The translations under genes and the position numbers were made by a program. The notes beneath the pieces are model-generated. The model did not search any database, was not told the DNA's origin, and saw only the letters and a list, made by a program, of their open reading frames with translations. Below, piece by piece: positions 26,159-36,291 of a stretch of DNA of 64,000 nt. The DNA is taken from assembly GCF_020034665.1 (NCBI RefSeq), contig NZ_JAIQDI010000002.1, forward strand, positions 992,001 to 1,056,000, in the 5' to 3' direction. Position 1 is the first letter of the stretch. Each line of letters opens with the position of its first letter. This DNA comes from Niabella beijingensis. GTDB lineage: Bacteria > Bacteroidota > Bacteroidia > Chitinophagales > Chitinophagaceae.

Positions 26159-27049
26159 ATGACTGTGAAGAATTTTTTTTATTACGCGCTGCTTTTAATG
26201 CTCCTGTCAATTTCATGTAATAAGAACAAAGAACATGCTTTTGCGGATGACCCATTGATCAGGTCCATACACACTACCACCACAGACATACTGCCGAATG
26301 GTCCTCCGGAGGAATTCACCGTTACCACGGATTATAACTTCCGGTATGACGATAAGCGGCTTATTGCGGTGAACGACCATCATCTTTTTTATGACGGTAA
26401 TAACAGGCTGAGCTGGTCACGAATGGAATGGAGGGATTCTACTGCCGCACCATCGGGAGGCCCCTTATACAACCAGCGGATAAGGAGATTTTCCTATAAA
26501 TGGAAAAATAATGCCGTGGATGAAATTTATCTTGACAGCTCTTACGACAAATCCCTGAACAGCAATGGGCAGATCGTAAGCGAAGGATTGCAGACAGGTG
26601 TACGCTATGCCAGGTTTTTCAGGTCCGGCGTTAACCGGGTAGACTCTGTGGTTTATTTAAACCAGTTTAATGACGGGAGTTCCATGCTTTCCGCTATACG
26701 TCTTTTATATGAAGGCGATAATGTCAGCAAAGCAATAAACTACCTGAGCAGCCCTGTTTCCCCCAACGAGATGCACTTTGTTTTTGTAACGGAATCGCTC
26801 CATAGCAGTATTTCTGATCCGCTCTTCAGGATTTATAAGGAACTGACGATTCTTCCTTTTCCGATGAATTATATTCCTTCCAGGAATTATTTATCGAAAT
26901 ACAGGAACTCTGCGGATCAGCAGTCTTCTTCCATGCCCGCCTGGAACGATATAACCTATCAGTTCAACGAAAGAGGCTGGCCCATAAAGAGCGTGGTTGT
27001 AAATCCTTCGTCAACGTACAGATCAACCACGGTGTTCAGTTACTATTAA
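26159..27049 (+). CDS. Hypothetical lipoprotein, DUF4595-like
   Basis: 296 residues from ATG 26159. Lipoprotein signal (MTVKNFFYYALLLMLLSISC) and then repeated short beta-hairpin-like stretches of the type found in Bacteroidota RHS/YD-like and DUF4595 lipoproteins (YNFRYDDKRLIAVNDHHLFY, RIRRFSYKWKNNAVDEIYLD). The family name is a guess from this pattern. An in-frame ATG at 26135 precedes the -7 box and is rejected. It ends one base before the convergent DUF4403 gene. Probably on a membrane surface, function unknown. Confidence 0.7.
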   Translation: MTVKNFFYYALLLMLLSISCNKNKEHAFADDPLIRSIHTTTTDILPNGPPEEFTVTTDYNFRYDDKRLIAVNDHHLFYDGNNRLSWSRMEWRDSTAAPSGGPLYNQRIRRFSYKWKNNAVDEIYLDSSYDKSLNSNGQIVSEGLQTGVRYARFFRSGVNRVDSVVYLNQFNDGSSMLSAIRLLYEGDNVSKAINYLSSPVSPNEMHFVFVTESLHSSISDPLFRIYKELTILPFPMNYIPSRNYLSKYRNSADQQSSSMPAWNDITYQFNERGWPIKSVVVNPSSTYRSTTVFSYY

Positions 27050-27050
27050 T

Positions 27051-28481
27051 TTACAGGCTCAGTTCCAGTCCCGCTACATTTAACAGGAAATCCCCGCTGC
27101 AATAAGCGCGTACCGCCAGCCAGTCGGATTGCGGAAAAATGCCGGCGACGGTGATGTCTTTCACGGTTCCCGTCCCACTGACGCCTTTCATGAACTGCTG
27201 GTTGAGCTGCTGATTCATATTGCTTGTTGCAGTTGTCAGCAGCGCGCCCAGGTCATACTTCGCCATCTTTTCGATCTCCGTGGTGATCTTTTTAGAGAAC
27301 AGCCAGTCTGCTGTTTTTAACAGGGCATCCCGCGAGCGGATATCAAAGCTGACATCGGCTACCTGCAGTGTCCTGGAGTCTGCATAATACAGGGGTTTGC
27401 CCGTCACATAAAAATAACCGTCATTGGTGCCTGTGAACCGTACCTGCATTACCAGACGGTTGTCCCGGCTGCCCAGGAGTTTACATTCCGTGAAAATGAA
27501 CCGCTTTTTTATAAAGGCCTTGCTGAAGGTGAATTCTTTTCCTGCGATCTGGCTGGTAAGAATCCGGCTGAGTGAGTCATAATTCATTACCAGGTCTGCA
27601 TACACCTGGAAGCCCCGGTTCCGGCTGAAATTGCTGATATGCGGAACCGGAGTCACTGCTGCGGCCGGTTTTTCAAACCGCACCACAGGTTTGGCCGCCA
27701 GCCCTACATTGATCTGCAACTGGTTATTGCTGAGGGTTTGTAAACTGTTGATGCGGATCTTTTGGGGATTGATCTGCAGCCAGCCCATATTATTTACATT
27801 ATAAGGCGTGTTCAGCTGGTTCCAGAGTGTCTGAAAACGCGGTTTTAGATCGATCCGCCCGTAGCTTTTTTCCAGGTCGGCTTTTGATGCGTCCAGCTCC
27901 TTTTTCAGGGCATCCATGATCACGGTGGTAATATCCTGCCCCCAGAAGCAGACGGTACATTTATCAACGGGTTCCGGTTCTTTACGGGTGACCTGCATTT
28001 TCACGGTATAATTGGTCAACAGGGAAATGGCAATGGAAAACCCAACCTTCACTTTCCGCTCCCCCTCGTCAAAGCCACACTGACAGGCCGGCGTCCATGG
28101 GGTCATCGCCTTTCCGTTTACGCAGGCCCTTGTGGAACCTACGATCTTGTAATAACCGGTAAAGGAAATATCCAGGTTGGTATTCCGGAGTGTAAATTCC
28201 AGGGGGCCTCTCCGGAAGCTGTATTTGTAACGGGTATCGCAGCCCTGCTGCACCCAGCCGTCCGGAAAGCGGGGGGAGGTAAAAAGTGTATCCACTTTTT
28301 TGTTGGCCATTGCAAAAAAAGGGGCCAGGTCGATCCGCACGGGGATATTTAATTCAGACTCCGGTATGGTTGCCGACGGATATTCCGGCGCCGATAGAAC
28401 CGGTGCGGGGGTATTGATCGTTTGTCCCTGACCGGTAGCGGTTAGCAGGAAGGCCGACAAAAGGAAAAAAATAGACTTCAT
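27051..28481 (-). CDS. DUF4403 family protein
   Basis: 476 residues with a signal peptide (MKSIFFLLSAFLLTATGQ). DUF4403 features are SELNIPVRIDLAPFFAMANK near the N-terminus, GPLEFTLRNTNLDISFTGYYKI, and the C-terminal QSDWLAVRAYCSGDFLLNVAGL. These exported proteins are probably related to lipid-binding tubular lipid-binding/BPI-like folds, but their function is not known. Single gene, convergent with the lipoprotein gene and divergent from dnaK. Confidence 0.85.
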   Translation of the reverse strand: MKSIFFLLSAFLLTATGQGQTINTPAPVLSAPEYPSATIPESELNIPVRIDLAPFFAMANKKVDTLFTSPRFPDGWVQQGCDTRYKYSFRRGPLEFTLRNTNLDISFTGYYKIVGSTRACVNGKAMTPWTPACQCGFDEGERKVKVGFSIAISLLTNYTVKMQVTRKEPEPVDKCTVCFWGQDITTVIMDALKKELDASKADLEKSYGRIDLKPRFQTLWNQLNTPYNVNNMGWLQINPQKIRINSLQTLSNNQLQINVGLAAKPVVRFEKPAAAVTPVPHISNFSRNRGFQVYADLVMNYDSLSRILTSQIAGKEFTFSKAFIKKRFIFTECKLLGSRDNRLVMQVRFTGTNDGYFYVTGKPLYYADSRTLQVADVSFDIRSRDALLKTADWLFSKKITTEIEKMAKYDLGALLTTATSNMNQQLNQQFMKGVSGTGTVKDITVAGIFPQSDWLAVRAYCSGDFLLNVAGLELSL

Positions 28482-28569
28482 ATCCAGAAATAAAGTGCTA
28501 AAATAGGCAAATCGGCGGCATGAAAATACCGGCAGGGCCTAAACTGTGCGCGCCGGTGTTTATTCTATA

Positions 28570-28646
28570 AACTTTTGCAGCTGAATGTGTAAAATGGCAG
28601 AGTGGTGCCATCCGGCAGCTTTTTGCAGGGATTTCTGACATTTTTG
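28570..28646 (+). promoter_or_regulatory. Two possible -7 boxes upstream of dnaK
   Basis: AACTTTTG (28570-28577) and CATTTTTG (28639-28646) each differ by one base from TAnnTTTG. They lie in the gap between DUF4403 and dnaK. I see no CIRCE element. Two start sites for dnaK would be unremarkable. Confidence 0.25.
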
Positions 28647-28734
28647 CATATTTATTTACTGCGGCATAATCATTGAAAGCTATTTTCTGCCACAAATTGT
28701 GGTAATTTTTAATAAAAGGAGAAATTTAAATATT

Positions 28735-30651
28735 ATGGGTAAAATTATTGGTATTGACTTAGGAACTACCAACAGCTGCGTTGCGGTAATGGAAGGTAAC
28801 GAGCCGGTGGTGATTGCCAACGATGAAGGGCGCCGTACAACCCCATCCGTTGTTGCATTTTTGAAGAACGGCGAGCGTAAAGTGGGGGATCCTGCCAAAA
28901 GACAGGCGATCACCAACCCCCAGAATACAATCATGTCTGTAAAGCGTTTTATGGGCCGCCGTTTTGATGAGGTTTCCGAAGAGATCAGCCACTGGAGCTA
29001 CAAAGTGGCACAGGGTGACAATAATACCGTTCGTATCGATATAGATGGACGTTTATATACCCCGCAGGAGATTTCCGCGATGGTATTACAAAAAATGAAA
29101 AAAACGGCCGAGGATTACCTGGGCCAGGAAGTAAACGAAGCGGTGATTACCGTGCCGGCTTATTTTAACGACGCACAGCGTCAGGCTACCAAAGAAGCCG
29201 GTGAAATTGCCGGTCTGAACGTACGCCGTATTGTGAACGAGCCTACCGCCGCCGCATTGGCATATGGCCTTGATAAAGGCGGTAAAGATCATAAGATCGC
29301 CGTATTTGACCTGGGTGGTGGTACATTTGATATTTCCATCCTGGAGCTGGGCGACGGGGTATTCGAAGTAAAATCCACCAACGGGGACACACACCTGGGG
29401 GGGGATGATTTTGATAAAGTGATCATGGACTGGCTGGCTGAAGAATTTAAATCCGAAGAAGCCATCGACCTGAGAAAAGACCCGATGGCATTACAGCGCT
29501 TAAAGGAAGCTGCTGAGAAAGCAAAGATCGAATTATCTTCCTCCAGCGAAACCGAGATCAACCTGCCGTATATTACTGCAGTGGATGGGGTACCGAAACA
29601 CCTGGTAAAAAAACTGACGCGTGCTAAATTTGAGCAGCTGGCAGATAACCTTTTCTCTCGTTGTTTAAAACCCTGCGAAGCGGCGTTGAAAGATGCCGGT
29701 ATGAACCCTTCAGAGATCGACGAAGTGATCCTGGTAGGTGGTAGCACCCGTATTCCTAAAGTACAGGAAATTGTAGAAAAGTTCTTTGGCAAAAAACCGA
29801 ACCGTGGTGTAAACCCCGATGAAGTGGTAGCTGTTGGTGCAGCGATCCAGGGTGCAGTACTGACCGGTGAGGTAAAGGATGTACTGCTGCTGGATGTTAC
29901 CCCGCTTTCCCTGGGTATCGAAACCATGGGCGGTGTAATGACCACACTGATCCCTTCCAACACCACGATCCCAACAAAGAAATCAGAAGTGTTTTCTACT
30001 GCAAGCGATAATCAGCCAGGGGTACAGATCCATGTATTACAGGGTGAACGCTCCATGGCAAAAGATAACAAGAGCCTGGGGATCTTTAACCTGGATGGGA
30101 TTCCGCCGGCTCCGAGAGGTGTGCCGCAGATCGAAGTGATCTTTGACATCGATGCCAACGGTATCATGCATGTAACAGCAAAAGATAAAGGAACCGGTAA
30201 AGAACAGAAGATCCATATCGAAGCGGGAAGCGGCTTAAGCAAGGATGAAGTAGAAAAAATGAAAGCAGAGGCAAAAGCCAATGAAGCAACGGATAAGGCA
30301 GAGCGTGAAAAGATCGATAAGCTGAATGCGGCCGACAGCCTGGTGTTCCAGACCGAGAAGCAGCTGAAAGAATATGGTGATAAGATCCCTGCAGATAAAA
30401 AATCCGTGATTGAAGGCGCCGTTGAAAAATTAAAAGAAGCGCATAAACAACAGGATATTGCTGGTATTGATAAATCCATGGAAGAACTGAATGCCGCCTG
30501 GACCGCAGCCAGCGAGGATATCTATAAATCTGGACAAGGCGCTGAAGGTGCACAGGCCAACGCAGGTCAGCCCGGAGGCGATCAGGCAGCCGGTGGTAAC
30601 GCAGGCGGTGCGGATGATGTGACCGACGTTCCGTTTGAAGAAGTGAAATAA
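28735..30651 (+). CDS. dnaK: Molecular chaperone DnaK (Hsp70)
   Basis: 638 residues. ATPase domain signatures: [17 protein letters not shown] at the N-terminus, [14 protein letters not shown] and [14 protein letters not shown]. The substrate-binding domain begins near residue 390 after the linker ([14 protein letters not shown]); the acidic Gly/Ala-rich C-terminal tail ends [11 protein letters not shown], close to the usual co-chaperone-binding EEVK-like end. ATG 28735 is chosen over upstream starts because conserved Hsp70 sequence begins there. No grpE or dnaJ is adjacent; the following strong terminator makes it monocistronic. Confidence 0.98.
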   Translation: MGKIIGIDLGTTNSCVAVMEGNEPVVIANDEGRRTTPSVVAFLKNGERKVGDPAKRQAITNPQNTIMSVKRFMGRRFDEVSEEISHWSYKVAQGDNNTVRIDIDGRLYTPQEISAMVLQKMKKTAEDYLGQEVNEAVITVPAYFNDAQRQATKEAGEIAGLNVRRIVNEPTAAALAYGLDKGGKDHKIAVFDLGGGTFDISILELGDGVFEVKSTNGDTHLGGDDFDKVIMDWLAEEFKSEEAIDLRKDPMALQRLKEAAEKAKIELSSSSETEINLPYITAVDGVPKHLVKKLTRAKFEQLADNLFSRCLKPCEAALKDAGMNPSEIDEVILVGGSTRIPKVQEIVEKFFGKKPNRGVNPDEVVAVGAAIQGAVLTGEVKDVLLLDVTPLSLGIETMGGVMTTLIPSNTTIPTKKSEVFSTASDNQPGVQIHVLQGERSMAKDNKSLGIFNLDGIPPAPRGVPQIEVIFDIDANGIMHVTAKDKGTGKEQKIHIEAGSGLSKDEVEKMKAEAKANEATDKAEREKIDKLNAADSLVFQTEKQLKEYGDKIPADKKSVIEGAVEKLKEAHKQQDIAGIDKSMEELNAAWTAASEDIYKSGQGAEGAQANAGQPGGDQAAGGNAGGADDVTDVPFEEVK

Positions 30652-31138
30652 ATCATTTGATAGCAAGAAGTGATCCCGGCAAGCAATTGCCGGGATTTTT
30701 TTATGTGAGTACGGCAAACAAATATCTCTCCCGGAAATATAAAATCTGATCTCAGGGAATGCTGTTCTTTTCCCCGGTCTGTTCCGCGCTTTTGAAATGT
30801 AAGATGGCGATGCGCCGGTTGCGCAAGAACAAGGAGAAACAAGGAGAGGACCCGGTATAGTTTCGGGTTGATAAGCAGGGATAAAACAGAGCGCCTGCTG
30901 CACCCTTGATGGGGTACAGATTCCACAGTTTGAGGTTGTTTTTTCTGATGCTGCTTTCAATATCCGGAGCAGCGCGGTTATGCATTTTTGGCCCAGCGAT
31001 TGCGCTGAATAGACAGAAGCGGTTTTCGGTAATACATACGTTTAAAAGTTAAGTCATTAAAGAACCGGGAACTACGGGGAGCGCTGATTGAGTGCTCCTC
31101 TTTTAAAAGATGTGTTAATATACTAAATACGGGGAAAA
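30652..31138. other. 487-base gap after dnaK without a convincing gene
   Basis: It holds the dnaK terminator (30673-30702). Beyond it I see only a weak minus-strand frame (30752-30985) and an AT-rich promoter region before the DUF4142 gene. No RNA gene was recognised. A possible hairpin near 31078-31105 (GGGGAGCGC / GTGCTCCTC) is imperfect. Confidence 0.4.
30673..30702 (+). terminator. Rho-independent terminator after dnaK
   Basis: Perfect 10-bp stem ATCCCGGCAA / TTGCCGGGAT with a 4-base loop and a run of seven Ts. Confidence 0.9.
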
Positions 31139-31753
31139 ATGATCAGAAGCGTTACCGGTATTGTTTTGATAAGCATGATTTGTACACTGGTCATTCCGGC
31201 ATGCGGGCCGCATCGCAATGATCAGAAAGAAAAAGCGGTGGCGGCAAATGAAGCAAAGTTTAAAAAAAGAAACCCGGATGTGGTGTCGGCTACACTGGAG
31301 CGTGATGCCCGTTTTGCTGTGGATGCTATAGCATCAGGCCTGATGGAAATAAAGTGGAGCGAACTGGCGCAAAAGAACGGCAGCGAACCACGGGTAAAAG
31401 CGTTTGGAAACAGTATGGCTGCAGCTCAACAGACTGCGAATAACGAATTAAGGAGAATGGCCGCTTCCAAACAAATTACATTACCGGATACAGCTGTTGC
31501 CGGTGCACGGTATCAGCAATTGAAATCTTTAACAGGAGATCGGTTTGACAAGGATTATATCAAAACCATGATCCGTTCGCAACGGCAGAACATTGAGGTT
31601 TTTAACAGATACATCAGCGCGGGAAAAGATTCAGACTTGCTGAGGTGGGCTATATTGAAGCTGCCGGCCTTGAAACAGCACCTGGGATATGCCAGAGGCG
31701 TGGACAGCATCCTGGAGCGTCAGCGGATAAATGGCGTACCTTCCCTGCCCTGA
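31139..31753 (+). CDS. DUF4142 domain-containing lipoprotein
   Basis: 204 residues. Signal MIRSVTGIVLISMICTLVIPAC, then a ferritin-like helical DUF4142 domain: RFAVDAIASGLMEIKWSELAQ, VKAFGNSMAAAQQTANNELRRMA, and DKDYIKTMIRSQRQNIEVFN. DUF4142 proteins are periplasmic or outer-membrane proteins, often stress-linked in Bacteroidota, with unknown activity. The downstream 58-residue gene follows after 23 bases and is probably on the same transcript. Confidence 0.85.
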   Translation: MIRSVTGIVLISMICTLVIPACGPHRNDQKEKAVAANEAKFKKRNPDVVSATLERDARFAVDAIASGLMEIKWSELAQKNGSEPRVKAFGNSMAAAQQTANNELRRMAASKQITLPDTAVAGARYQQLKSLTGDRFDKDYIKTMIRSQRQNIEVFNRYISAGKDSDLLRWAILKLPALKQHLGYARGVDSILERQRINGVPSLP

Positions 31754-31776
31754 CCGTTCCATTTTAATTTTAGGAT

Positions 31777-31953
31777 ATGAAAAGCAAGAAAGAAAGGAAA
31801 AAACAGTCAACGATCAAACCGGATGCAGAAACATTGCATAAAACGGACCCGCAGGAGGAAATGAAAGGCCCCGTTTCCACACCCATGCAGGAACTGGAAA
31901 AACTGTTTGATGTGTCTGAATCAAAAAAACGAACCAGGAAGAAAAAACAATAG
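31777..31953 (+). CDS. Small basic protein of 58 residues
   Basis: ATG start 23 bases after the DUF4142 gene, same strand. The protein is highly charged, with Lys-rich ends (MKSKKERKKQ and KKRTRKKKQ) around a conserved-looking middle, PMQELEKLFDVSESKK. There is no signal peptide. I do not recognise it. The amino-acid make-up suits a nucleic-acid- or ribosome-binding protein, which is inference only. Third positions and the location behind DUF4142 make it a plausible gene despite its size. Confidence 0.55.
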   Translation: MKSKKERKKQSTIKPDAETLHKTDPQEEMKGPVSTPMQELEKLFDVSESKKRTRKKKQ

Positions 31954-32091
31954 CAATTGTTTGAAAGCAACGGTTACCGGAGGAGTTTTTCAATCAGGAA
32001 ACGCCGCTGTAAGGCCCGCTGAACAACCGTTTGCACAAGGGTTATAGTATTATAATGAGTATTTTTATAAGTATAACAAAATACTTCCATT

Positions 32092-33501
32092 ATGAGTAAC
32101 CGAAGGAGTTTCCTTAAAAACATTGCTGTGGGAGCAGGAGCCCTTGCCATTGACCCTGCATTTGCCGTTGACGATGCATCTATGCAACACGCGCATGCGT
32201 TGGAGAAAACCACCGCTGCCTTTAACATGAGCGGCTTCGGGGCCACCAAACTGGATAAGGTCCGGATCGGTTTTATCGGGGTAGGCAACAGAGGCAGCGG
32301 AGCTGTCGCCCGTATGAGAAATATCGCGGAAGTGGAGATCGTTGCGATCTGTGACCACCGCCCCGAGCGTATTGCAAGATCCCAGGAAACATTGCAGAAG
32401 GCAGGATTGCCCAGGGCCAAGGAGTATACGGGAGAGGAAGGCTGGAAAGCACTTGCCGGGAGCAATGATGTAGACCTGCTCTATATCTGCACCCCCTGGT
32501 CGCTTCACACACCCATGGCGGTATATGGCATGCAGCAGGGGAAGCATGTGGCGGTGGAGGTGCCTGCAGCAGTGACGCTGGATCAGTGCTGGCAACTGGT
32601 TGAAACATCGGAGAAAACCAAGAAGCATTGTATGATGCTTGAGAACTGTTGCTATGATTTTTTTGAAATGATGACCCTCAATATGGCACAGCAAGGTGTT
32701 TTTGGCGAGTTGCTGCATGCAGAAGGGGCATATATCCATGATTTGCTGAGTATGAACTTTGAAAAGAATTCGTACGATCAGATGTGGCGCCTGGAAGAAA
32801 ACGCAAAGCGCAATGGCAATCTGTATCCGACCCATGGTCTGGGACCGATAGCCCAATGTCTCAATATCAACCGGGGGGATAAAATGGATTACCTCATTTC
32901 AATGAGTACCAATGATTTTCAGATGCACGACCTGGCAGTAAAGAAAGCAGGGGAGGACAGCTTTTATAATAAATATACCAACAAGAACTTTCGGGGCAAT
33001 ATGAATACCTCCATCATCCGGACCACTAAGGGAAAGACGATCATGCTGCAACATGATGTTACTTCACCCCGGCCGTATTCACGTATTCATGTGCTGAGCG
33101 GTACAAAGGGCGTAGCACAAAAATGGCCCGAGCCGGCAAAGATCGCTTTCGGGCATGAGTGGGTAAAGGAAGATGAAATGAAAAAACTGGAAGAAAAATA
33201 TACACCGGCATTGGTAAAACATATTGGTGAAATGGCAAAAAAAGTAGGCGGTCATGGCGGGATGGATTTTATTATGGACTGGCGACTGATCGATTGCCTG
33301 CGCAACGGGCTGCCGCTTGATCAGGATGTATATGATGCTGCACTCTGGAGTGCCGCCGGTATCGTAAGCGAACATTCTGTTGCAAAAAGGTCCTCGCCCA
33401 TAAATGTGCCTGACTTTACCAGGGGGAACTGGAAAACCAACAAGCAGGTCAATCTTTCACTGGAGGGCGCCACCACCACTACACGGGCATTAAAAAGTTA
33501 A
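32092..33501 (+). CDS. GH109-type alpha-N-acetylgalactosaminidase (Gfo/Idh/MocA fold, Tat-exported)
   Basis: 469 residues. The N-terminus MSNRRSFLKNIAVGAGALA is a twin-arginine signal. A Rossmann NAD-binding domain follows (KVRIGFIGVGNRGSGAV, VEIVAICDHRPERIARSQ), then the GH109 hallmark segments YICTPWSLHTPMAVYGM, KHVAVEVPA and GNLYPTHGLGPIAQCLNI. GH109 enzymes keep a bound NAD and release terminal alpha-GalNAc by an oxidation-elimination mechanism, for example from blood-group-A-like glycans. The YPTHG motif and length match that family better than a plain dehydrogenase. Exported folded to the periplasm. A terminator follows. Confidence 0.88.
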   Translation: MSNRRSFLKNIAVGAGALAIDPAFAVDDASMQHAHALEKTTAAFNMSGFGATKLDKVRIGFIGVGNRGSGAVARMRNIAEVEIVAICDHRPERIARSQETLQKAGLPRAKEYTGEEGWKALAGSNDVDLLYICTPWSLHTPMAVYGMQQGKHVAVEVPAAVTLDQCWQLVETSEKTKKHCMMLENCCYDFFEMMTLNMAQQGVFGELLHAEGAYIHDLLSMNFEKNSYDQMWRLEENAKRNGNLYPTHGLGPIAQCLNINRGDKMDYLISMSTNDFQMHDLAVKKAGEDSFYNKYTNKNFRGNMNTSIIRTTKGKTIMLQHDVTSPRPYSRIHVLSGTKGVAQKWPEPAKIAFGHEWVKEDEMKKLEEKYTPALVKHIGEMAKKVGGHGGMDFIMDWRLIDCLRNGLPLDQDVYDAALWSAAGIVSEHSVAKRSSPINVPDFTRGNWKTNKQVNLSLEGATTTTRALKS

Positions 33502-33531
33502 ATCAGGCGTTTTAACGATACTCATTTTATC

Positions 33532-33566
33532 AGGACCGGATCATCTTTTATGACCGGTCCTTTTTT
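33532..33566 (+). terminator. Rho-independent terminator after the GH109 gene
   Basis: Stem AGGACCGG / CCGGTCCT (8 bp, extendable with one bulge) and a run of Ts (33561-33566). Confidence 0.8.
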
Positions 33567-33646
33567 ATTAAAGATTCCGGGCATAACTTTTGAGGCGAAG
33601 TGGTATTAACGCCGGGAACGCCCCATCCCGTTATTCCTATCCTTTA

Positions 33647-34198
33647 ATGGCAACAGCTATGCGAAAAAAACAACTAATAAGAGGCGTTGGACTGCTCACC
33701 GCAGGAGCAGCCGTGATTGCAATCGCCAGACGCCGGACCATACCAAAAGGAGTTACAGCCGTAACGGATTTTGATAAAGACCGCTATCTTGGGATCTGGT
33801 ACGAAATTGCACGTCTTGATTTCCGCTATGAAGAAGATCTGAGCTATGTGAGAGCCGAGTACAGCCTCCGCTACGATGGAACATTACGGGTGGTGAACCG
33901 CGGCTTTGATCACCGCAGGCATAGATGGCAACAGTCCATAGGCAGAGCTAAGTTTGTTAACAATGAGCGTACCGGCCAGCTCTCCGTTTCTTTCTTTGGG
34001 CCTTTTTACACGGGCTATAATGTTATTGCAATTGATGAGGATTACCGGTATGCGCTGGTTTGTGGTAAGAACAGGAATTATCTCTGGCTGCTGTCAAGAA
34101 AGAAGACCCTGCCCCGGCATATTGAGGAACGTTACCTGCGGAGGGCCCGGGAACTCGGGTTTGATGTTGACCGGCTGACCTGGACAGAACAGGTATGA
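33647..34198 (+). CDS. Lipocalin family protein (Blc-like)
   Basis: 183 residues from ATG 33647; an earlier in-frame ATG at 33590 would add an unconserved stretch. After a hydrophobic N-terminal segment (GVGLLTAGAAVIAIA) the lipocalin GxW motif appears in RYLGIWYEIARLDFRYEEDL, followed by the Blc-like FFGPFYTGYNVIAIDEDYRYALVCGKNRNY region (positions about 130-160) and RHIEERYLRRARELGFD near the end. Blc-type lipocalins sit in the outer membrane or periplasm and bind lysophospholipids or fatty acids. Here there is no lipobox Cys, so it may be anchored by the N-terminal helix. Confidence 0.88.
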   Translation: MATAMRKKQLIRGVGLLTAGAAVIAIARRRTIPKGVTAVTDFDKDRYLGIWYEIARLDFRYEEDLSYVRAEYSLRYDGTLRVVNRGFDHRRHRWQQSIGRAKFVNNERTGQLSVSFFGPFYTGYNVIAIDEDYRYALVCGKNRNYLWLLSRKKTLPRHIEERYLRRARELGFDVDRLTWTEQV

Positions 34199-34324
34199 CC
34201 CGGATCCGGTTCCGGATGCATTTACAAAAGCAGTACTGTTTATTCCCGGTGTTGTTAAAATGCTCCTGCTTGTACAAATTAGCAGGAAGCCGCTGATTGT
34301 CTGTGTTTTTTGATCCCGGAATCG

Positions 34325-34332
34325 TATTTTTG
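34325..34332 (+). promoter_or_regulatory. -7 promoter box for the GH2 gene
   Basis: TATTTTTG, an exact TAnnTTTG match, about 78 bases before the GTG start. The nearest TTTG upstream (34309) is too close to serve as -33. Confidence 0.4.
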
Positions 34333-34410
34333 AAGGTACCGGTTTGCCGGGATGCGATGAAGCTATATCAATTACATTAACGATAATTTTAAACAACAAC
34401 CAACAATCAA

Positions 34411-36267
34411 GTGAAAAAGAGAATTTTGTACTTTTTGTTTGCTGCGGTCCTCGGGACGGCAGGCGCAAATGCACAGTGGAAGCCTGTTAGCGGAAAGATC
34501 GCCAGCCCGTGGTCTGAGAAAATTAATCCGGAAAATCCGCTGCCCGAATATCCGCGTCCCCAGCTTACAAGGGAGAATAACTGGAAGAATCTGAACGGGC
34601 TCTGGCAATATACCATTCTTCCCAAAGCGGCCGCCGACCAGCTTCCTGCTAGCTATGAAGGCTCGATCCTTGTTCCCTATGCGGTTGAATCGTCGCTGAG
34701 CGGTGTTGGAAAAACGGTGGGAAAAGACAGTGTGCTGTGGTACAACCGCATCATCGACATACCGTCGTCCATGCGCAAAGGAAGACTGCTGCTGCATTTT
34801 GGCGCGGTAGACTGGGCAGCGCAGATTTACATAAATGGAGTACAGGTAGCCACTCATGAAGGTGGTTATGATCCTTTTTCAGTAGATATTACAAAAGCTT
34901 TAAAGAAAGGAGCCAAACAGTCCGTGGCTGTACGTGTCTGGGATCCTACGGATGAGGGCCCCCAGCCTGCGGGAAAGCAGGTGAAAAATCCGCATGGTAT
35001 CTGGTATACACCTGTTACCGGTATCTGGCAGACCGTATGGCTGGAGCATGTTCCGGAAACATATATCACTTCGGTAAAACATACGCCGGATATCGATAAA
35101 CAGGAACTGGCTGTTTCCGTAGTTACGGAGCAGCTGCAGCCGGGAGATCAGATCCGTGTTTCAGTTTGGGATGGGGCCAGCCAGGTAGCCACACAAACCG
35201 GTACGGACGGAAACACGATCCGGCTGCCGGTCCCCAATGCCAAACTGTGGTCGCCACAGCATCCGTTTCTGTATGATCTGAAGATCGCAGTGTTGCGGAA
35301 AGGTAAGGTCATCGACCAGGCAGGTTCCTATTTCGGCATGCGCAAATCTTCCGTGGCAAAGGATAAGAACGGCATCTTCCGGATGCTGCTCAATAACGAA
35401 TTTGTTTTTCAATATGGTCCGCTGGATCAGGGTTGGTGGCCCGATGGGTTGTATACGGCTCCCACCGATGCGGCGTTGAAATTTGACATCGAACAGACCC
35501 GCGCCCTCGGTTTTAATATGATCCGCAAACACATCAAAGTAGAACCCGCACGTTGGTATTATTACTGCGATAAGCTGGGCGTGCTTGTTTGGCAGGACAT
35601 GCCGAGTGGCGACAGAGGCGGGAACGTATGGGATCAGTATCCCGGATTTATTTCAGGGCTTCCGCTCGACAAGGAACGGACGGCCGCATCGGAGGCCATT
35701 CATAAAAAAGAATGGAAGGCCATTATGGATCACCTGCACAATTATCCCAGTATTGTTTGTTGGGTGCCTTTTAATGAGGCCTGGGGACAATTTAAAACAA
35801 AAGAGATCGTGGAGTGGACCATGGCCTATGATCCGTCGCGCCTGGTAAACGCTGCAAGTGGTGGTAATTATGTAAAAGGGCTGCCCGGTCATATCATGGA
35901 CCTGCACCGTTATCCCGCGCCCATGATGCCGGACCCGGACATCTATGGAGATAAACAAGCCCTTGTATTGGGTGAGTTCGGAGGTCTCGGCCTGCCGGTG
36001 GAAGGACATACCTGGGTGTCGAGCGGCAACTGGGGCTACCAGAGCTTTAAAGATCAGACAGCGCTTTACGATAAATATGAAGAATTCATCAACCGGCTGC
36101 CGGATCTGATAAAAAGAGGACTTTCAGCAGCTGTTTACACACAAACCACTGATGTGGAGGTGGAAACAAACGGATTGTATACCTACGACCGTAAAGTGCT
36201 CAAATATCCTTTGGAGCGTATGTTCCGGCTGCACCAGCAGTTATACGATAAAAAGCTGGTACCCTAA
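34411..36267 (+). CDS. Glycoside hydrolase family 2 enzyme (beta-galactosidase/glucuronidase type)
   Basis: 618 residues, GTG start, signal peptide MKKRILYFLFAAVLGTAGANA. The order is GH2 sugar-binding jelly-roll (YNRIIDIPSSMRKGRLLLHFGAVDWAA region), immunoglobulin-like domain, then TIM barrel from about residue 300. The acid/base Glu456 is in WVPFNEAWG and the nucleophile Glu522 in LGEFGGLG. Exo-acting beta-glycosidase of the periplasm; galactose, glucuronate or mannose specificity cannot be told. It is shorter than LacZ and resembles the compact Bacteroidota GH2 proteins. A terminator follows 25 bases downstream. Confidence 0.9.
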   Translation: MKKRILYFLFAAVLGTAGANAQWKPVSGKIASPWSEKINPENPLPEYPRPQLTRENNWKNLNGLWQYTILPKAAADQLPASYEGSILVPYAVESSLSGVGKTVGKDSVLWYNRIIDIPSSMRKGRLLLHFGAVDWAAQIYINGVQVATHEGGYDPFSVDITKALKKGAKQSVAVRVWDPTDEGPQPAGKQVKNPHGIWYTPVTGIWQTVWLEHVPETYITSVKHTPDIDKQELAVSVVTEQLQPGDQIRVSVWDGASQVATQTGTDGNTIRLPVPNAKLWSPQHPFLYDLKIAVLRKGKVIDQAGSYFGMRKSSVAKDKNGIFRMLLNNEFVFQYGPLDQGWWPDGLYTAPTDAALKFDIEQTRALGFNMIRKHIKVEPARWYYYCDKLGVLVWQDMPSGDRGGNVWDQYPGFISGLPLDKERTAASEAIHKKEWKAIMDHLHNYPSIVCWVPFNEAWGQFKTKEIVEWTMAYDPSRLVNAASGGNYVKGLPGHIMDLHRYPAPMMPDPDIYGDKQALVLGEFGGLGLPVEGHTWVSSGNWGYQSFKDQTALYDKYEEFINRLPDLIKRGLSAAVYTQTTDVEVETNGLYTYDRKVLKYPLERMFRLHQQLYDKKLVP

Positions 36268-36291
36268 AAAAGGGCCTTTACGGCAGTACAG

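Noticed and set aside
30752..30985. Minus-strand frame after dnaK with an RNRRIAI segment resembling the end of an OmpA domain
   Set aside because: Only one short motif matches, there is no signal peptide and the rest has no OmpA pattern; the terminator region and low protein-like character argue against a gene.
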